This document shows positions 1 through 10,037 of a stretch of DNA of 24,580 nucleotides, one piece after another. The stretch spans positions 1 through 24,580 of the forward strand of contig JAOPGA020001368.1 of assembly GCA_026419775.2 (NCBI GenBank), in the 5' to 3' direction. The position numbers and the translations under genes are program-made. How positions within the stretch are numbered: position 1 is the first letter of the stretch; each line of letters begins with the position of its first letter. The stretch is from Acrasis kona. Lineage: Eukaryota; Heterolobosea; Eutetramitea; Acrasida; Acrasidae. The notes under the pieces were generated by a model that saw only the letters and a list, made by a program, of their open reading frames with translations, was not told the origin of the DNA and made no database searches.

Positions 1-97
1 AATGCTGCGGGTGAACAGCATGCTCCTACAGGATATGCAATATGTTATCCAACACGAACAACTATACTCAGTACGAGACGGCGAGGAATATGTGTAA
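1..97 (+). CDS. possible 3' end of a gene entering from the left edge
   Basis: One plus-strand frame is open from the left edge to a TAA at 95-97. It gives 31 codons that read like a plausible charged C-terminus, ending in RDGEEYV. No family can be recognised from so little. A second plus frame is also open to a TGA at 106-108, so the frame choice is a judgement. A longer upstream sequence would decide it. Confidence 0.3.
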   Translation, partial: MLRVNSMLLQDMQYVIQHEQLYSVRDGEEYV

Positions 98-684
98 CAG
101 TACCGTGAGCGATATGATAACTAACAGGATACATATACAAAATGTACTTCGACTATCTATTGCTAATGTGATATGATTTGCGATACGCCGTGCTTGTGCT
201 GACGATTGTATTGTCAAGTTGTAAGGTGAGAGTGATTGCAATAGGTTCAACCACAGCACAATCAATTATTTTTAAAATAGAAGATTTATTAGGGGAAATA
301 ATAAGCCCGTTCCTATTGTAATGTGAATTGATATACTAATAAAAATCCCACTTAAAAAAGCCAATCACATATCCTCTCCCGCCCGATGTGGAAAGTAATT
401 AACACATGACAGCGATTTTCAACTCCGCGAGTCAACTCGGATCATTTCGTTGACAATATTTTCCGAAATTAGAGTCCGCACCTACAAACCTTGTTGAAAA
501 GTCTATCCTTATGATTATATCAAACTACTACATCTTATGACACATAAATTATTAAAAATATAAAAAAGTTTATTACTCTGTATGATTGGCTTGATATTTT
601 CCCTAAAGGCTCAATTTATTTATAAAGATCGAATCGAATTTCAACAAACCGAATTTGATTAGAACCCTAATCAAAACGAAGACA
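98..684. other. AT-rich intergenic region
   Basis: No ATG-initiated reading frame of useful length was found. The region has A/T tracts around 545-570 and a TATA-like TTTATTTATAAAG about 60 nt before the ATG of the next gene. At about 638-650 is TTTCAACAAACC, similar to a leader motif seen next to the start of three other genes here. A short imperfect inverted repeat (GAGT-ca-ACTC) lies near 430. The minus-strand open stretch at 68-265 lacks an ATG. Confidence 0.5.
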
Positions 685-1023
685 ATGAGACTTGAAGACG
701 AGGTGCGATGTGAAAGCAAAATGAATAGTGGCATTGTTACAGAAGACGATGTTATGAGATACTACAGACGTATCAAAAGGGAACTTACACAATACTCCAT
801 ATTCAAAGCATACTTGTTTGAAGAGAGAAGACTTGAAATTGAAAGACAAGTTATAATTTGGAACCGTATGTCCAAGCCTGAGGCATTGCACTTCATAAGA
901 AGGCTTCTAGAGAGCATTAAAAACAAGGACAAAAAAAGAAGCAGACAAGACGTACGTAATACAGACGAGGAAGTTAAGGAGAAGAGGATGAAGATACACA
1001 ACATAGAGATGCGCTGCTCTTGA
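685..1023 (+). CDS. small basic, charged hypothetical protein (112 aa)
   Basis: I do not recognise this protein. The first in-frame ATG is at 685; the frame is open further upstream but has no earlier ATG. The product is rich in Arg, Lys and Glu and looks largely helical (for example FEERRLEIERQVIIWNRMSK). A basic run, KNKDKKRSR, near residue 80 could be a nuclear localisation signal. There is no signal peptide or membrane segment. A TATA-like element sits about 60 nt upstream. That the gene is real rests on length, composition and promoter position only, and a further 3' exon is possible. Confidence 0.5.
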   Translation: MRLEDEVRCESKMNSGIVTEDDVMRYYRRIKRELTQYSIFKAYLFEERRLEIERQVIIWNRMSKPEALHFIRRLLESIKNKDKKRSRQDVRNTDEEVKEKRMKIHNIEMRCS

Positions 1024-1772
1024 CGTTGTATGTTAGTCGATCGGCACTGCTACGAAACTAGATACTGGTCCTCTTTGTAACTCGAGAGCGTGCGTGTTAG
1101 CACAAAACTGTTAAAATGTAAATATATAAACAACATTCATTTATCTTTAATTTGGTTACATAATTAGCTCTGTTTTGCAAACTCCTTGTAAGGTTCCTAT
1201 CAATACGTGAAGCTATTCATAATAGCACTCAAGGCCCTTGGATAGTATTGTGTGATAATCGTCTTCGCATGCATCAACATATGACCAACGGATACAATTA
1301 TACCCTCCACAAATAGAAGTTAGGTATGACAGTAAAATCTACTGTGAAAAACTTAAATTGGTTAATACCCCGCAAATCTTTCAACGGATACCAACAGAGA
1401 AGAGAGTAAAAAATGAGGGTAGATAATGGCGTGACACAACCCTTTGTGTTTGATTGCATGTGATTGAATGTGTGGTTGATAGATCAAATCAAATACAATG
1501 TCATCGAGCAATTGTGGATGCTTTTGGTACCAAAACAGTAATTCGGTCATTATTCAAGACAGCAATTACTCCATGGGTTAATTCTTAAAGTGAGAGGAAC
1601 TAATAAAATGCGATACTTTTGAATTACTAGTGCACTACGCAAACGTCATTTTTTATTTCACTTTATTGTTCAATTAAACTATTGACCTGCAAAGTGTTCA
1701 TAGACAAAAAGTGTGTTGTAAATCAACTTGGTTCGGTGTTCCCAAACGAACATTAATCAAGCTCAATTGAAG
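1024..1772. other. long spacer before the ValRS gene, partly coding-like
   Basis: This stretch lies between the small basic protein and valyl-tRNA synthetase. Its middle part (1200-1550) has several frames that look coding, and one spliced minus-strand model is listed separately. The rest (1024-1199 and 1551-1772) is AT-rich, with no supported gene, and must hold the ValRS promoter. Confidence 0.45.
1200..1550 (-). CDS. tentative two-exon small hypothetical protein (87 aa)
   Basis: A minus-strand ATG at 1550 (just after CTTGAATA) opens 53 codons starting MTELLFWYQKHPQLLDD. A possible intron at 1305-1391 (87 nt, GTATCC...GTGGAG, with CTAAC as branch candidate) joins it in phase to 34 codons ending IMNSFTY and TGA at 1200-1202. 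The joined protein is part helical, part hydrophobic. I recognise no family. Other frames, including one on the plus strand near 1225-1315, also look coding, and the proposed intron is longer than most others here. Confidence 0.28.
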
Positions 1773-4700
1773 ATGCTTTTGTTGAAGAGCATAAACAGAA
1801 CTAGTTTAAGAACCTTTCAGCGTTGGTCAACTCGCAACAACAATTACATAATGAGGTAAGTGTGTGAACTGGTTCCTCATCTGAACCTTTGCATAGTAAG
1901 AAAGCAGTTGCTACAGATAAAAAGAAGAAGACAGATATCAAGGTTGAAGAATACATCAACCACACCCCAAAGGGACAAAAGAAAGATGTAGAAAAAGAAC
2001 CAATCGCCGAATCTTACAACCCTATGGCCGCTGAAGCTGCGTGGTATGAGTGGTGGGAGGAATGTGGATTCTTTAAAGCAAATAATGATCCAAAGGACGA
2101 TAGACCAACCTTCACCATCATGCTTCCACCACCTAATGTGACCGGTTCACTCCATTTAGGGCATGCCCTCACCGTTTCCATTCAAGATGCACTTTCACGT
2201 TGGCACCGCATGAAGGGGGACAATGTTTTGTATCTGCCCGGTGTTGATCACGCAGGTATCGCCACACAAGTTGTTGTAGAAAAGAAGCTAGCCTCCGAAT
2301 CAGGTCAAACAAGACATGATCTAGGACGTGAAAAATTTGTTGAAAAAGTATGGGAATGGAAGGAAAAATATGGAAGTAGAATCGTTCGTCAATTAAGACG
2401 CACAGGAGCATCTCTAGATTGGAGCCGTGAATGCTTCACCATGGACCAAAAACTATCAGAAGCTGTCGTCGAAGCCTTTGTAAGACTACATGAAAAAGGA
2501 CTCATTTTCCGTGCCAACCGTTTGGTCAACTGGGACTGCAAGCTCAAGACTGCCGTTTCAAACATTGAAGTCGACAAGAGAGAATTCGACGTTCCTAAAA
2601 AAATCCAAGTGCCAGGACACGATCCCAAGAAGTACTATGAGTTTGGTTGCATCTGGAGTTTCGACTATGAATGTGAAGATGATCCATCTCAACGCATGAC
2701 TATTGCCACCACCCGTCCCGAAACCATGTTGGGTGATGTGGCCGTCGCAGTCAACTCAAAGGACCCAAGATGGACAAACTTCCACGGAAAGTTCCTTCGT
2801 CATCCATTCATCAAGGATCGTCGCATGCCAGTCATTATAGATGATGAATTGGTCAGCCTTGATGTTGGAACCGGTGCAGTCAAGATCACACCAGCACACG
2901 ATCCCAATGATTTTGCCTGCGGAAAGAGACACAACTTGCCACAGATCAACATTTTCAACGAAGATGGAACCATCAATGAAAATGGAGGAGAGTTTGCTGG
3001 CATGATGAGATTTGACGCACGTGTTGAAGTTTTGAAGAGATTAACCGAATTAGGATACTTTAAGGAAAAGTTACCAAACAAGATGGCCATCGGAGTGTGC
3101 TCAAGAAGTGGAGACATTATCGAACCATACATGAAACCACAATGGTACATGAATTGTGATGACGTCGCAGCACGTGCAGTCAAGGCATCCAAAGACAAGA
3201 CATTGCGCATCATTCCAGAAAGAGAAGAAAGTACATGGTACCGTTGGTTGGAAAACATTCAGGATTGGTGCATCTCCCGTCAGCTCTGGTGGGGACACCG
3301 CATTCCAGCCTATCGCGTTTCCATCTTCAAGGATGTAGAAAAGACACAACAAGTCCCATCCGAGCAAGAAGAAGAATGGATCGTCGCGAAGAGCCAAGAA
3401 GAAGCCCTACAAAAAGCACTTTCAAAGTACCATTCGCAACTTTCACAAATCGAACCCGACGCATCGAAGCACTCGCAATACATTACATTACAACAAGACG
3501 AGGACGTCCTAGACACATGGTTCAGCAGCGGATTGTTCCCATTCAGCACGTTAGGTTGGCCCGAAGACACCTCTCAAGACCTGTCAAAATTCTTCCCCAA
3601 CAATTTATTAGAAACAGGAAGCGACATTATATTCTTCTGGGTCAGCAGGATGGTCATGATGAGTTTGGCACTAACCGACAAATTACCATTCAGTCAGGTG
3701 TTCCTTCATGCAATGATTCGCGACAAGGACGGACGAAAGATGAGCAAGAGCTTAGGGAACGTCATCGATCCCATCGACGTCATCGAAGGAATTAGTTTGG
3801 ATGCATTACACGAACAATTACTTGTTGGAAACCTCGGAAAGGATGAAATCGAAAAGGCCAAAAAATTACAAAAACAACAATTCCCCGAGGGAATTCCCCA
3901 AAATGGAACCGACGCACTTCGCTTCACATTATTGAGCTTGAGCAACAAGGAGAGCAGAGACATTAATCTGGACGTGATGAAAGTGTTCTACTACAGAACG
4001 CTCTGCAACAAGATTTGGAACGCAGTCAAGTACGCATCGGGTGCCATTAAGGATTTCGAACCGATCAGCTTCGAAGAGATGAGCCGACCCGAAATCGATT
4101 TTACGAAAATCACGTTCAGCGACAAATGGATCCTATCGAGATTGGAAAATTGCATCACGTTGTGCGACGAGGCCATGAGCAATTATGAATTCGGTCAGTA
4201 CACATTAGCGCTCTATCAATTCTGGTTGTTCGAATTCTGCGACGTGTACGTCGAGGCCAGCAAGCCGGTGCTCTACGCAACGCTAGAGGAGCAACCCAAC
4301 CGCAGGTCCAGCCAATTGGTGCTCTACACTTGTTTGGAACAAGCCCTTCGTCTGCTGCACCCAGCCATGCCGTTCATGACCGAGGAATTATGGCAGAGAT
4401 TACCCGGAAGGAATCAACACACGCCAAAGCATGCAGAGAGCATCATGATCAACGAGTATCCACGAGCACAGGGATGGAGGAGCGTGGAGGTCGAACAACA
4501 AATGGAATTGGTCATGAAGGCGGTCAAGGGCATTCGTCAGCTGAAGAGCAGCTACAACTTGACTCATAAGCACAGGCCCAATCTATACGTCAAGAGCAGC
4601 GACAAGCAACAATTGGACCATGTGATGAACAACACTTTGGAACTCATCACTTTGAGTCAGTGTGGAAGCGTCACCGTGTTGGAGGATAACAAGGATGCGC

Positions 4701-4975
4701 CCACTGGATGTGCTGCGTTCATCGTGAGCGATCAATTGGTGGAGTATTTGGATTTGACTGGATTGATTGATTTTGCTGCCGAACACGCCAAGCAAGTCAA
4801 GAATAGAGATCAAAAGAGCAAGTTCTTGAGCGATTTGGTGACCAGGATGCAAGGCGCGAGCTATGCAAAAGTGCCAGAGAAGACTCGCTTGATGGATCAA
4901 GAAAAGGCAGAAAAGTACAAGGGAGAGATTGCAGAGCTGGAGAAGAATATTGCAGATTTGAGTAAATTATTATAA
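1773..4975 (+). CDS. valS1: valyl-tRNA synthetase, probable dual cytosolic and mitochondrial forms
   Basis: Class I aminoacyl-tRNA synthetase that charges tRNA-Val. Two exons: 1773-1855 and 1897-4975, with a 41-nt intron (GTAAGT...GCATAG); 1053 aa from the first ATG. The HIGH-type motif is HLGH in PPPNVTGSLHLGHAL (about residues 114-117) and the KMSKS motif is at about 642-646. The CP1 editing domain shows TTRPETMLGD. An anticodon-binding domain follows, and the C-terminus is a short coiled coil (AEKYKGEIAELEKNIADLSK) typical of ValRS. Exon 1 encodes an Arg/Ser-rich amphipathic leader (MLLLKSINRTSLRTFQRWST) that looks like a mitochondrial presequence. A second in-frame ATG at 1851 ends two bases before the intron and would give a 1027-aa cytosolic form. 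The stop is 17 bp from that of the convergent TFIIA gene. Confidence 0.96.
1856..1896 (+). other. 41-nt intron in ValRS, directly after the second start codon
   Basis: The donor is AG|GTAAGT, the acceptor GCATAG|T, with CTGAAC as branch-point candidate. Splicing joins AG to T to make a Ser codon right after the internal ATG. If the intron is retained, both starts run into TAA within the donor site, so only spliced mRNA makes enzyme. Confidence 0.85.
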
Positions 4976-4992
4976 AATGTTTATTTTCATGA

Positions 4993-5888
4993 TTACCAAT
5001 CAAATTCACCTGTTGCTTTGTTGAATACATAATCTTGTCCATTTAAATGCATCACTCCACATTTGAGAGCACACTTCCATTTGTTTTTTGTCCGAGATAC
5101 CTTATCGAATTGAGCCAGTACCACGTGTTTTGTTGCCGGGACTTCCTCTTCACCGTCGCTCAAATCGTCGTCGCTGTTCAATTCGTTGCTGGAGGATGGA
5201 ATGGGAGTCTTGGCTTTGGGTGGTAGAGATTCGCCTTCGTCATCAAAGTCATCATCGTCGTCATCGAAATCATCATCATCGTCGAAACCATCATTCTGTT
5301 GAATGTTTTCGTACTCGTTGCTCGGACGTAATCGCTTATTGGGTCTTTCAAGACTTTCGTCTTGCTGTGGGTATGATGGCATGCTGTAGCCTTGATAATT
5401 GGTTGGCGTTGGGAAATCATCATAGGGCAATTGTTGTTGTAGCTGGGGGTTGAGTTGGGGGTTCATCATTTGAGGATAATTATTATATTGATACTGTGGA
5501 TGATGGTATTGTTGATACTGATCTTGTGCAATGTACTGATGCTGATAGTGGGCAGGTTGGGCAGCCTGCAAAGTATTTATATTTGTAGTCCGTGCAATAC
5601 TGCCCAAGACACCTGCAGCTGTTGTTTGATCTTGAATGTCATCTTCCTCATCAGCCATGAATCCAGGTACGGCATTCGTCTTGATCAGCTTTTGCTCCCA
5701 TAGCTAAACGTATTAGAGTTTGTTCAATATGTGCAAACCTTTTTTAGTTCCTCAAGGACTGCTTCATCTACACCCTCGCGTCTAAAGTCCTCCTTGATGT
5801 TCTCTATAACATCATCAATTACAAGCCGATATATATTGGCGACAGGATTTGTTTGTGATGACCTCTGCCTGCCTGCTTTTTTGCTCAT
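4993..5888 (-). CDS. gtf2a1: TFIIA large (alpha/beta) subunit, general transcription factor
   Basis: TFIIA stabilises TBP on the TATA box. Two exons on the minus strand: 5888-5739 and 5703-4993, 286 aa, with a 35-nt intron (5704-5738, GTTTGC...GTTTAG), the shortest in the window. The N-terminal conserved domain (about residues 16-66) has IYRLVIDDVIENI and LEELKKLWEQKL, interrupted by the intron. A Gln/Tyr/Pro-rich linker follows, then an Asp-rich run (about 188-208). The C-terminal beta domain (about 240-286) has VLAQFDKVSRTKNKWKCALK and ends in TGEFDW, as in TFIIA from other eukaryotes. The ATG at 5888 lies 117 bp from the PCNA stop; both genes run in the same direction. The poly(A) signal is about 8 nt past the stop and points into the end of ValRS. 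Confidence 0.95.
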
Positions 5889-6005
5889 TTTATAACAAAA
5901 TCATGTTCAAAGTTGTCTATGAAGCCTTAAATACTTTTTATTCATTACAATACTTGTGGTGAGTTTTGTGGTCGACAAGAACCACAAAATCACTATATAT
6001 CTTGT

Positions 6006-6806
6006 TTATTCATCATCTGCATTCTCCTCACCCTCATTCTCCATTTTAGGTGCCAAATAGTATCTAATGTGTCCATTTTCTTGGAACTTGAATTCAACTA
6101 ACAATGGGGATGACTTGGATAACGACAAGGCTACTCTGTTGCTCAATGATGCAGACTTGCAGAAAATGTTCAAGTATTTGAGGGCAAAGGTCAACGATAC
6201 GGGTTCATTTAATTCAATGAGGGTATTGTCGTCCTCGTCGTCTGCTGAGGCATCTTGACGTACGGTGATGCTTCCACTTGCAATCTCTCCTGAAGCAGAG
6301 AACTTGACTCCTTCCTTTGTGGCGGTGATGGTGACGGTGTCTCCAAGAATGGCCATGTCACTGCAGATACGCTTGAGCTCTGCCGATGGCATGTGCACCA
6401 AGACAGAGTACTCTGTGTCTGGAATGCCCAATTGGTCGGCCTCGATCTCAATCAACTTGACTTCAAACTCGCTGTAACGTTCCTTCTTGCCACTCTCAAA
6501 AGCCAAAGAAATGGAGTCGCCTTCATCGTTTGCCTTTAATGTTACTTGATCGTCGTTGGAGGCACACTTTAGGATCTTGTTAAAGTTGGTAATGTTAACT
6601 CCCAAAGAGAGTGTACGGTCGCAACGGTATGGGTCAAAGGCCTCTGCTCTCAAAAGCAAGTGGACGAGTGAAATGTGGGCAGTGTCCATGGCTTGTAGGG
6701 AAATACCGGACGAGTTGCAGTCAAAGTTTGCGTCATTAATCAATTCCTTGATGGAGTCGATGATCCTCTTCAATAATTGTCCCTGCTTGAGTGTGGCCTC
6801 CAACAT
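6006..6806 (-). CDS. pcna: PCNA, DNA polymerase sliding clamp
   Basis: Homotrimeric ring that tethers DNA polymerase delta and repair factors to DNA in the nucleus. It is an intronless 266-aa product, close to the usual 258-261. It opens with MLEATLKQGQLLKRIIDSIK and shows the two-domain pattern. The interdomain connecting loop region (LIEIEADQLGIPDTEYS) is present, as is the C-terminal segment with RYYLAPK. A short acidic tail (ENEGEENADDE) makes it slightly longer than animal PCNA. The stop TAA lies inside AATAAA (minus strand, 6005-6010). Only 80 bp separate its ATG from the stop of the upstream BRCT-BAH gene, and that gap holds an E2F-type site. Confidence 0.98.
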   Translation of the reverse strand: MLEATLKQGQLLKRIIDSIKELINDANFDCNSSGISLQAMDTAHISLVHLLLRAEAFDPYRCDRTLSLGVNITNFNKILKCASNDDQVTLKANDEGDSISLAFESGKKERYSEFEVKLIEIEADQLGIPDTEYSVLVHMPSAELKRICSDMAILGDTVTITATKEGVKFSASGEIASGSITVRQDASADDEDDNTLIELNEPVSLTFALKYLNIFCKSASLSNRVALSLSKSSPLLVEFKFQENGHIRYYLAPKMENEGEENADDE

Positions 6807-6818
6807 TTTCTAGATTTA

Positions 6819-6828
6819 TTTTGGCGCC
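6819..6828 (-). promoter_or_regulatory. E2F-type site in the PCNA promoter
   Basis: The plus strand reads TTTTGGCGCC, which contains TTTGGCGC, a match to the E2F/DP consensus TTTSSCGC, with a GGCGCC palindrome. It lies 13-22 nt before the PCNA ATG, in an otherwise AT-rich spacer. Dictyostelids have E2F, DP and a retinoblastoma homologue, and PCNA is a standard E2F target. Binding is inferred, not shown. Confidence 0.6.
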
Positions 6829-6886
6829 GTGTTAGAAAAAATAACGAAAAATAAAGGCGCACAAATAATCGTTTACAAAATATTTT

Positions 6887-9671
6887 TTATTGATCATGCT
6901 GATGGTCCTCTTGTTGTAACAAGGGTTGATGTTGATGAGCATCCATTCCCTCCTGAACAATCTCATTATTCACCTGTTGCGCATATCCCCACGCAGCAGC
7001 ATCAGGATTCATGGCACCAATCGTGTTCGGCATGGCCTGCATCCCCATATGAGCCATCATTGGCTGTCCATACTGAGCAGCGTATTGCTGAGTGAGCGCC
7101 AATTGATTCGCGTCCATCTCTCCCACGTCGTCGCCATAATGACTGGACTCCCTAATCACCTTGAGCATTGGTTCCTGTAAATCAAACACTTCGCCCTTGA
7201 CGCGATTGAATCCAGATTGGAAAAAGTAGTGGTCCTTGTGACTAAGCCATTTCTTATGCTTGGTGCTTCGCTGTTGTTCCTGGTCCATGTGCCTGACCTG
7301 ACACTTTCCTCTCACGCTCGCCAACGTGCTGTAATTAATGTCAAAGCTCACGTAGACTTCCTTGTCCTTGTGTAGTATGTATTGCTTCTTGGTGCGTTGT
7401 TGCTTCGCGCTATTGTCCACGTTACATCCGAACGACTGCACGTCTTGCGATTGATAGTACCACTGACCAATCAACATCATGCCCTTGGCAGCCGTTTGGA
7501 CCAGGTGAATAATTTTACAGATCCAATAACGATCTGTTTTGGCATTGCTGGCCATCAAGTGAGCGTCGTCCATCTCTGCATCCAAGTTCTCGTCGTCGCC
7601 TTGTAATGGTACCACGCTGCTGCTGCTGCTTGCTTCGCTGCTGCTCACTGGAATTTGTTCGTCGTGCAGCACGGCGTTATTTTGTGATTGTTGAGTCACG
7701 TCGTCTTGTTCGTTCATGTTGAATGCACCTTGTTGTTGATCCTGTTGTTGTTGTTGTGCTTGCTGATCTTGTTGTTGTTGTTGTTGCTGAGCATCTTCCT
7801 GTCCATGATGTTCCTCTTCGTGGTGATGATGTTCCTCGTCGTGTGCAGATTCCGAAGATTGTGCGTTGGTAGAGACTGATTGAACGGATGATTGATGATG
7901 ATGATCGTCGTGATGCATCAAGTTGTTGGTCACCACGTCAGTGACTCCTACGTGGGAGTGCTCGTCGTGTGATTGATTAGGTTGTGCATAAGATCCCATT
8001 TCAATGTTGGCCTCATCGGGCGATAAGTATATAAAATCATTTATGGAGTAAATCACTCCATCTTTGCAAAACGACAAGTAGAATTTATCGTTTTGTAAGT
8101 TACTGGCGAACGAATTGCCCATCCAGAAGGTGCCGGTCGCTGGGGGCTTTGTCATGTCCATGCCGGCTGTTTGTGGGTAATTAATGGCCATCATCGGATA
8201 GAACATGCCTGCTTGATCGGGTGCATACATCATTGGATTTTGATGCATCATGTGATTTTGTACGTACATGTTATTTTCGACTTCTTCCTGCGCATCTTCC
8301 TCTCCTCTCTTTCTCTTTCCGGTCTTGCCTGTTGATTTTCTCTTCTTGTTGGCGTTGCCTCGCGGAGTGCCTCCCGGGCTCATTCCTCCCTCCTCGTAAC
8401 TGGCCATGTATTTGGCGTATTCGATGCGTTGGGTGGTGGTGTTTGCTTTGGTGATGAACATGACGGTTGGATCTAGGGGTCTGGGAGTATGTAAATACTT
8501 TTGAATGTTTGCATTCTTCTTCACGAAGGTCTTGAACTCCGCAGAGTATATTTGAAAGTGGTAATCGTCGGTGAGGTCGTCGGGCTTGTAGGAGATGAAT
8601 AATTTGAACGCTCCGTATGCGAAGCGCTTGCTGCAAAAGGTGCTGTTGATTCCAAAACGAATGATGATTTCGTCGTCGCTTGATTTACTTAGTGAGGATA
8701 TTTGTATGGTCTCGGTGTTGGATGGTTTCTTTTGCCTTCTTTGCTTGTTGGGCGTGGTTTGTATGGGCGAACCTCCCTCTGCTTCGGTCTTTGGTCTCTT
8801 CCTCTTCTTTTTTTGAGAGTCCTCGTCGTCGTAGCTGGGCACTTCGCTCTTGTCGTTACTCACCAGTACCAAGCTCATTTCGATGCTCTCCATCAACTTG
8901 CTTTGATTCTTCTTTTCGAAAATCTTTTCGGTGCAGGCGATGCGAATGTCGTACTTGTGCTTCCATGTGAGGGTGTAGAGCACTTCTGGGAATAATTCAG
9001 AGAAGGATGTTTGTCTGCTTCCTTTGAGGAACATTTTCAAGGCGAAATGAGGAGCGGAGGTGTTGGTGATTAGGGTATTCGTGAGACTTTCTGTATTGCT
9101 GGATATTCTTTTCGATAATTCTAGGGCGGCAGCATGGTCCATTTGATGGGACTGTGACATGATGTTTTCGTCGGAGTGACCTACCATGTCTGTTCTGATG
9201 CCGGATGGACTCAAATGAAGCAGGAACTGTGACCAATCAAGTCTCTCGCCTAACTGAATCGATTGGTGTATATACATGTCTGTTACAATCGGTATTTGGG
9301 AGCTCATGGCTTGTAGTATACGATTGGTGTCAACAATATTGCTGCTAGGTACGATTATTATATTGACCTGTGACAGTTATGTGAATGTATTAAAAGTAAT
9401 GTGTTACCTTATCTGTGACTTCATTGTGGAAAGTGCCGCCATAATCTACAATTTTTTGTTGTAAGTCGGCAAGTACATCTCTTTGGGCCTGGTCGGTATC
9501 TATGACTCCATGACTTAGGGCCACGAAGAAGCCTTTGAACAAGTCGCTCAACGACTCATGATGGATGTCCATTATTTGTTCTTGGTCGGTTGGTGCAACA
9601 TCTGGTTGGTGCACGGCGACTATGTCTTCCTGTTCCTCTTGCTTTAATTGTTCTTGAGGTTGTTCGCTCAT
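6887..9671 (-). CDS. BRCT- and BAH-domain nuclear protein (914 aa)
   Basis: Two exons: 9671-9408 and 9367-6887, with a 40-nt intron (9368-9407, GTAACA...GTCACAG) that keeps the frame and falls inside the BRCT domain. An in-frame TAA lies just upstream of the ATG. The BRCT fold spans about residues 45-138: FKGFFVALSHG, DYGGTFHNEVTDK, then PIVTDMYIHQSI. Residues about 185-390 form an unassigned conserved-looking beta-rich region. Basic runs KKKRKRP and KKRKSTGKTGKRKR suggest nuclear import. A His/Glu then Gln-rich segment lies near 585-635. A BAH domain spans about 700-820 (DRYWICKIIHL, GQWYYQ, VRGKCQVRHMD, DHYFFQSGFN). BRCT domains bind phosphopeptides and BAH domains bind nucleosomes or histone tails, so a chromatin or DNA-damage role is inferred. 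The stop lies inside AATAAA. Confidence 0.85.
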
Positions 9672-10037
9672 CCTAGGTTAGAAGAAGTTCAGTTGATCGT
9701 GAACAACCCTGGTCGCTATGGGACAACTTGTCCAAAACGACCAAGTAAAAGCGTACTTACCTTTAGTGCGTGTTTTGTTAATGATAAGTGTTCTGGTTTG
9801 TACGCTGATGGTATTCAGAATGTATCTTTGCCTTCAAACAGTGTCTTTCTTGCCTGGGTTGATAGAAGACAACCGGTTACTTGCGTCTTTTTTGAAGAAT
9901 TCAGCCAACCAGCACAGACCTTTTTGGTTGGTTGACAGGATTACAAAATTATCGTTATTTTTAAAAATATTTATCAAGGAGATCCTTCCAGTATGGTTTT
10001 GTTACAAATTACAGCATACAAATAATCGCTTTTAACA
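9672..10037. other. spacer upstream of BRCT-BAH, with a possible 5' UTR intron and coding-like sequence
   Basis: The minus strand has a strong donor AAAG|GTAAGT (intron would start at 9760) and a possible acceptor CTAACCTAG at 9674, directly before the BRCT-BAH ATG. An in-frame stop upstream means this would be a 5' UTR intron of about 87 nt. The stretch 9690-9935 is less AT-rich than other spacers and is open in a plus frame (ending QPAQTFLVG, no ATG). Part of it is also open in a minus frame. I cannot assign a gene. Confidence 0.4.

Noticed and set aside
68-265. 65-codon minus-strand open frame near the left edge
   Set aside because: It has no ATG and no recognisable sequence, and it lies in AT-rich spacer.
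415-445. Inverted repeat GAGT-ca-ACTC as a regulatory hairpin or bZIP site
   Set aside because: The arms are only 4 bp, as expected by chance in a spacer of this length.
3235-3795. 186-codon open frame in another plus frame within ValRS
   Set aside because: It is a shadow of the conserved synthetase coding sequence.
6887-9307. BRCT-BAH protein starting at the internal Met of exon 2
   Set aside because: It would cut the BRCT domain in half. The 40-nt intron restores the full domain, and an upstream in-frame stop fixes the start in exon 1.
9718-10035. 105-codon plus-strand frame between BRCT-BAH and the cofilin-like gene
   Set aside because: It is hydrophobic and low in complexity, has no family, and runs into the poly(A) region of the convergent gene.
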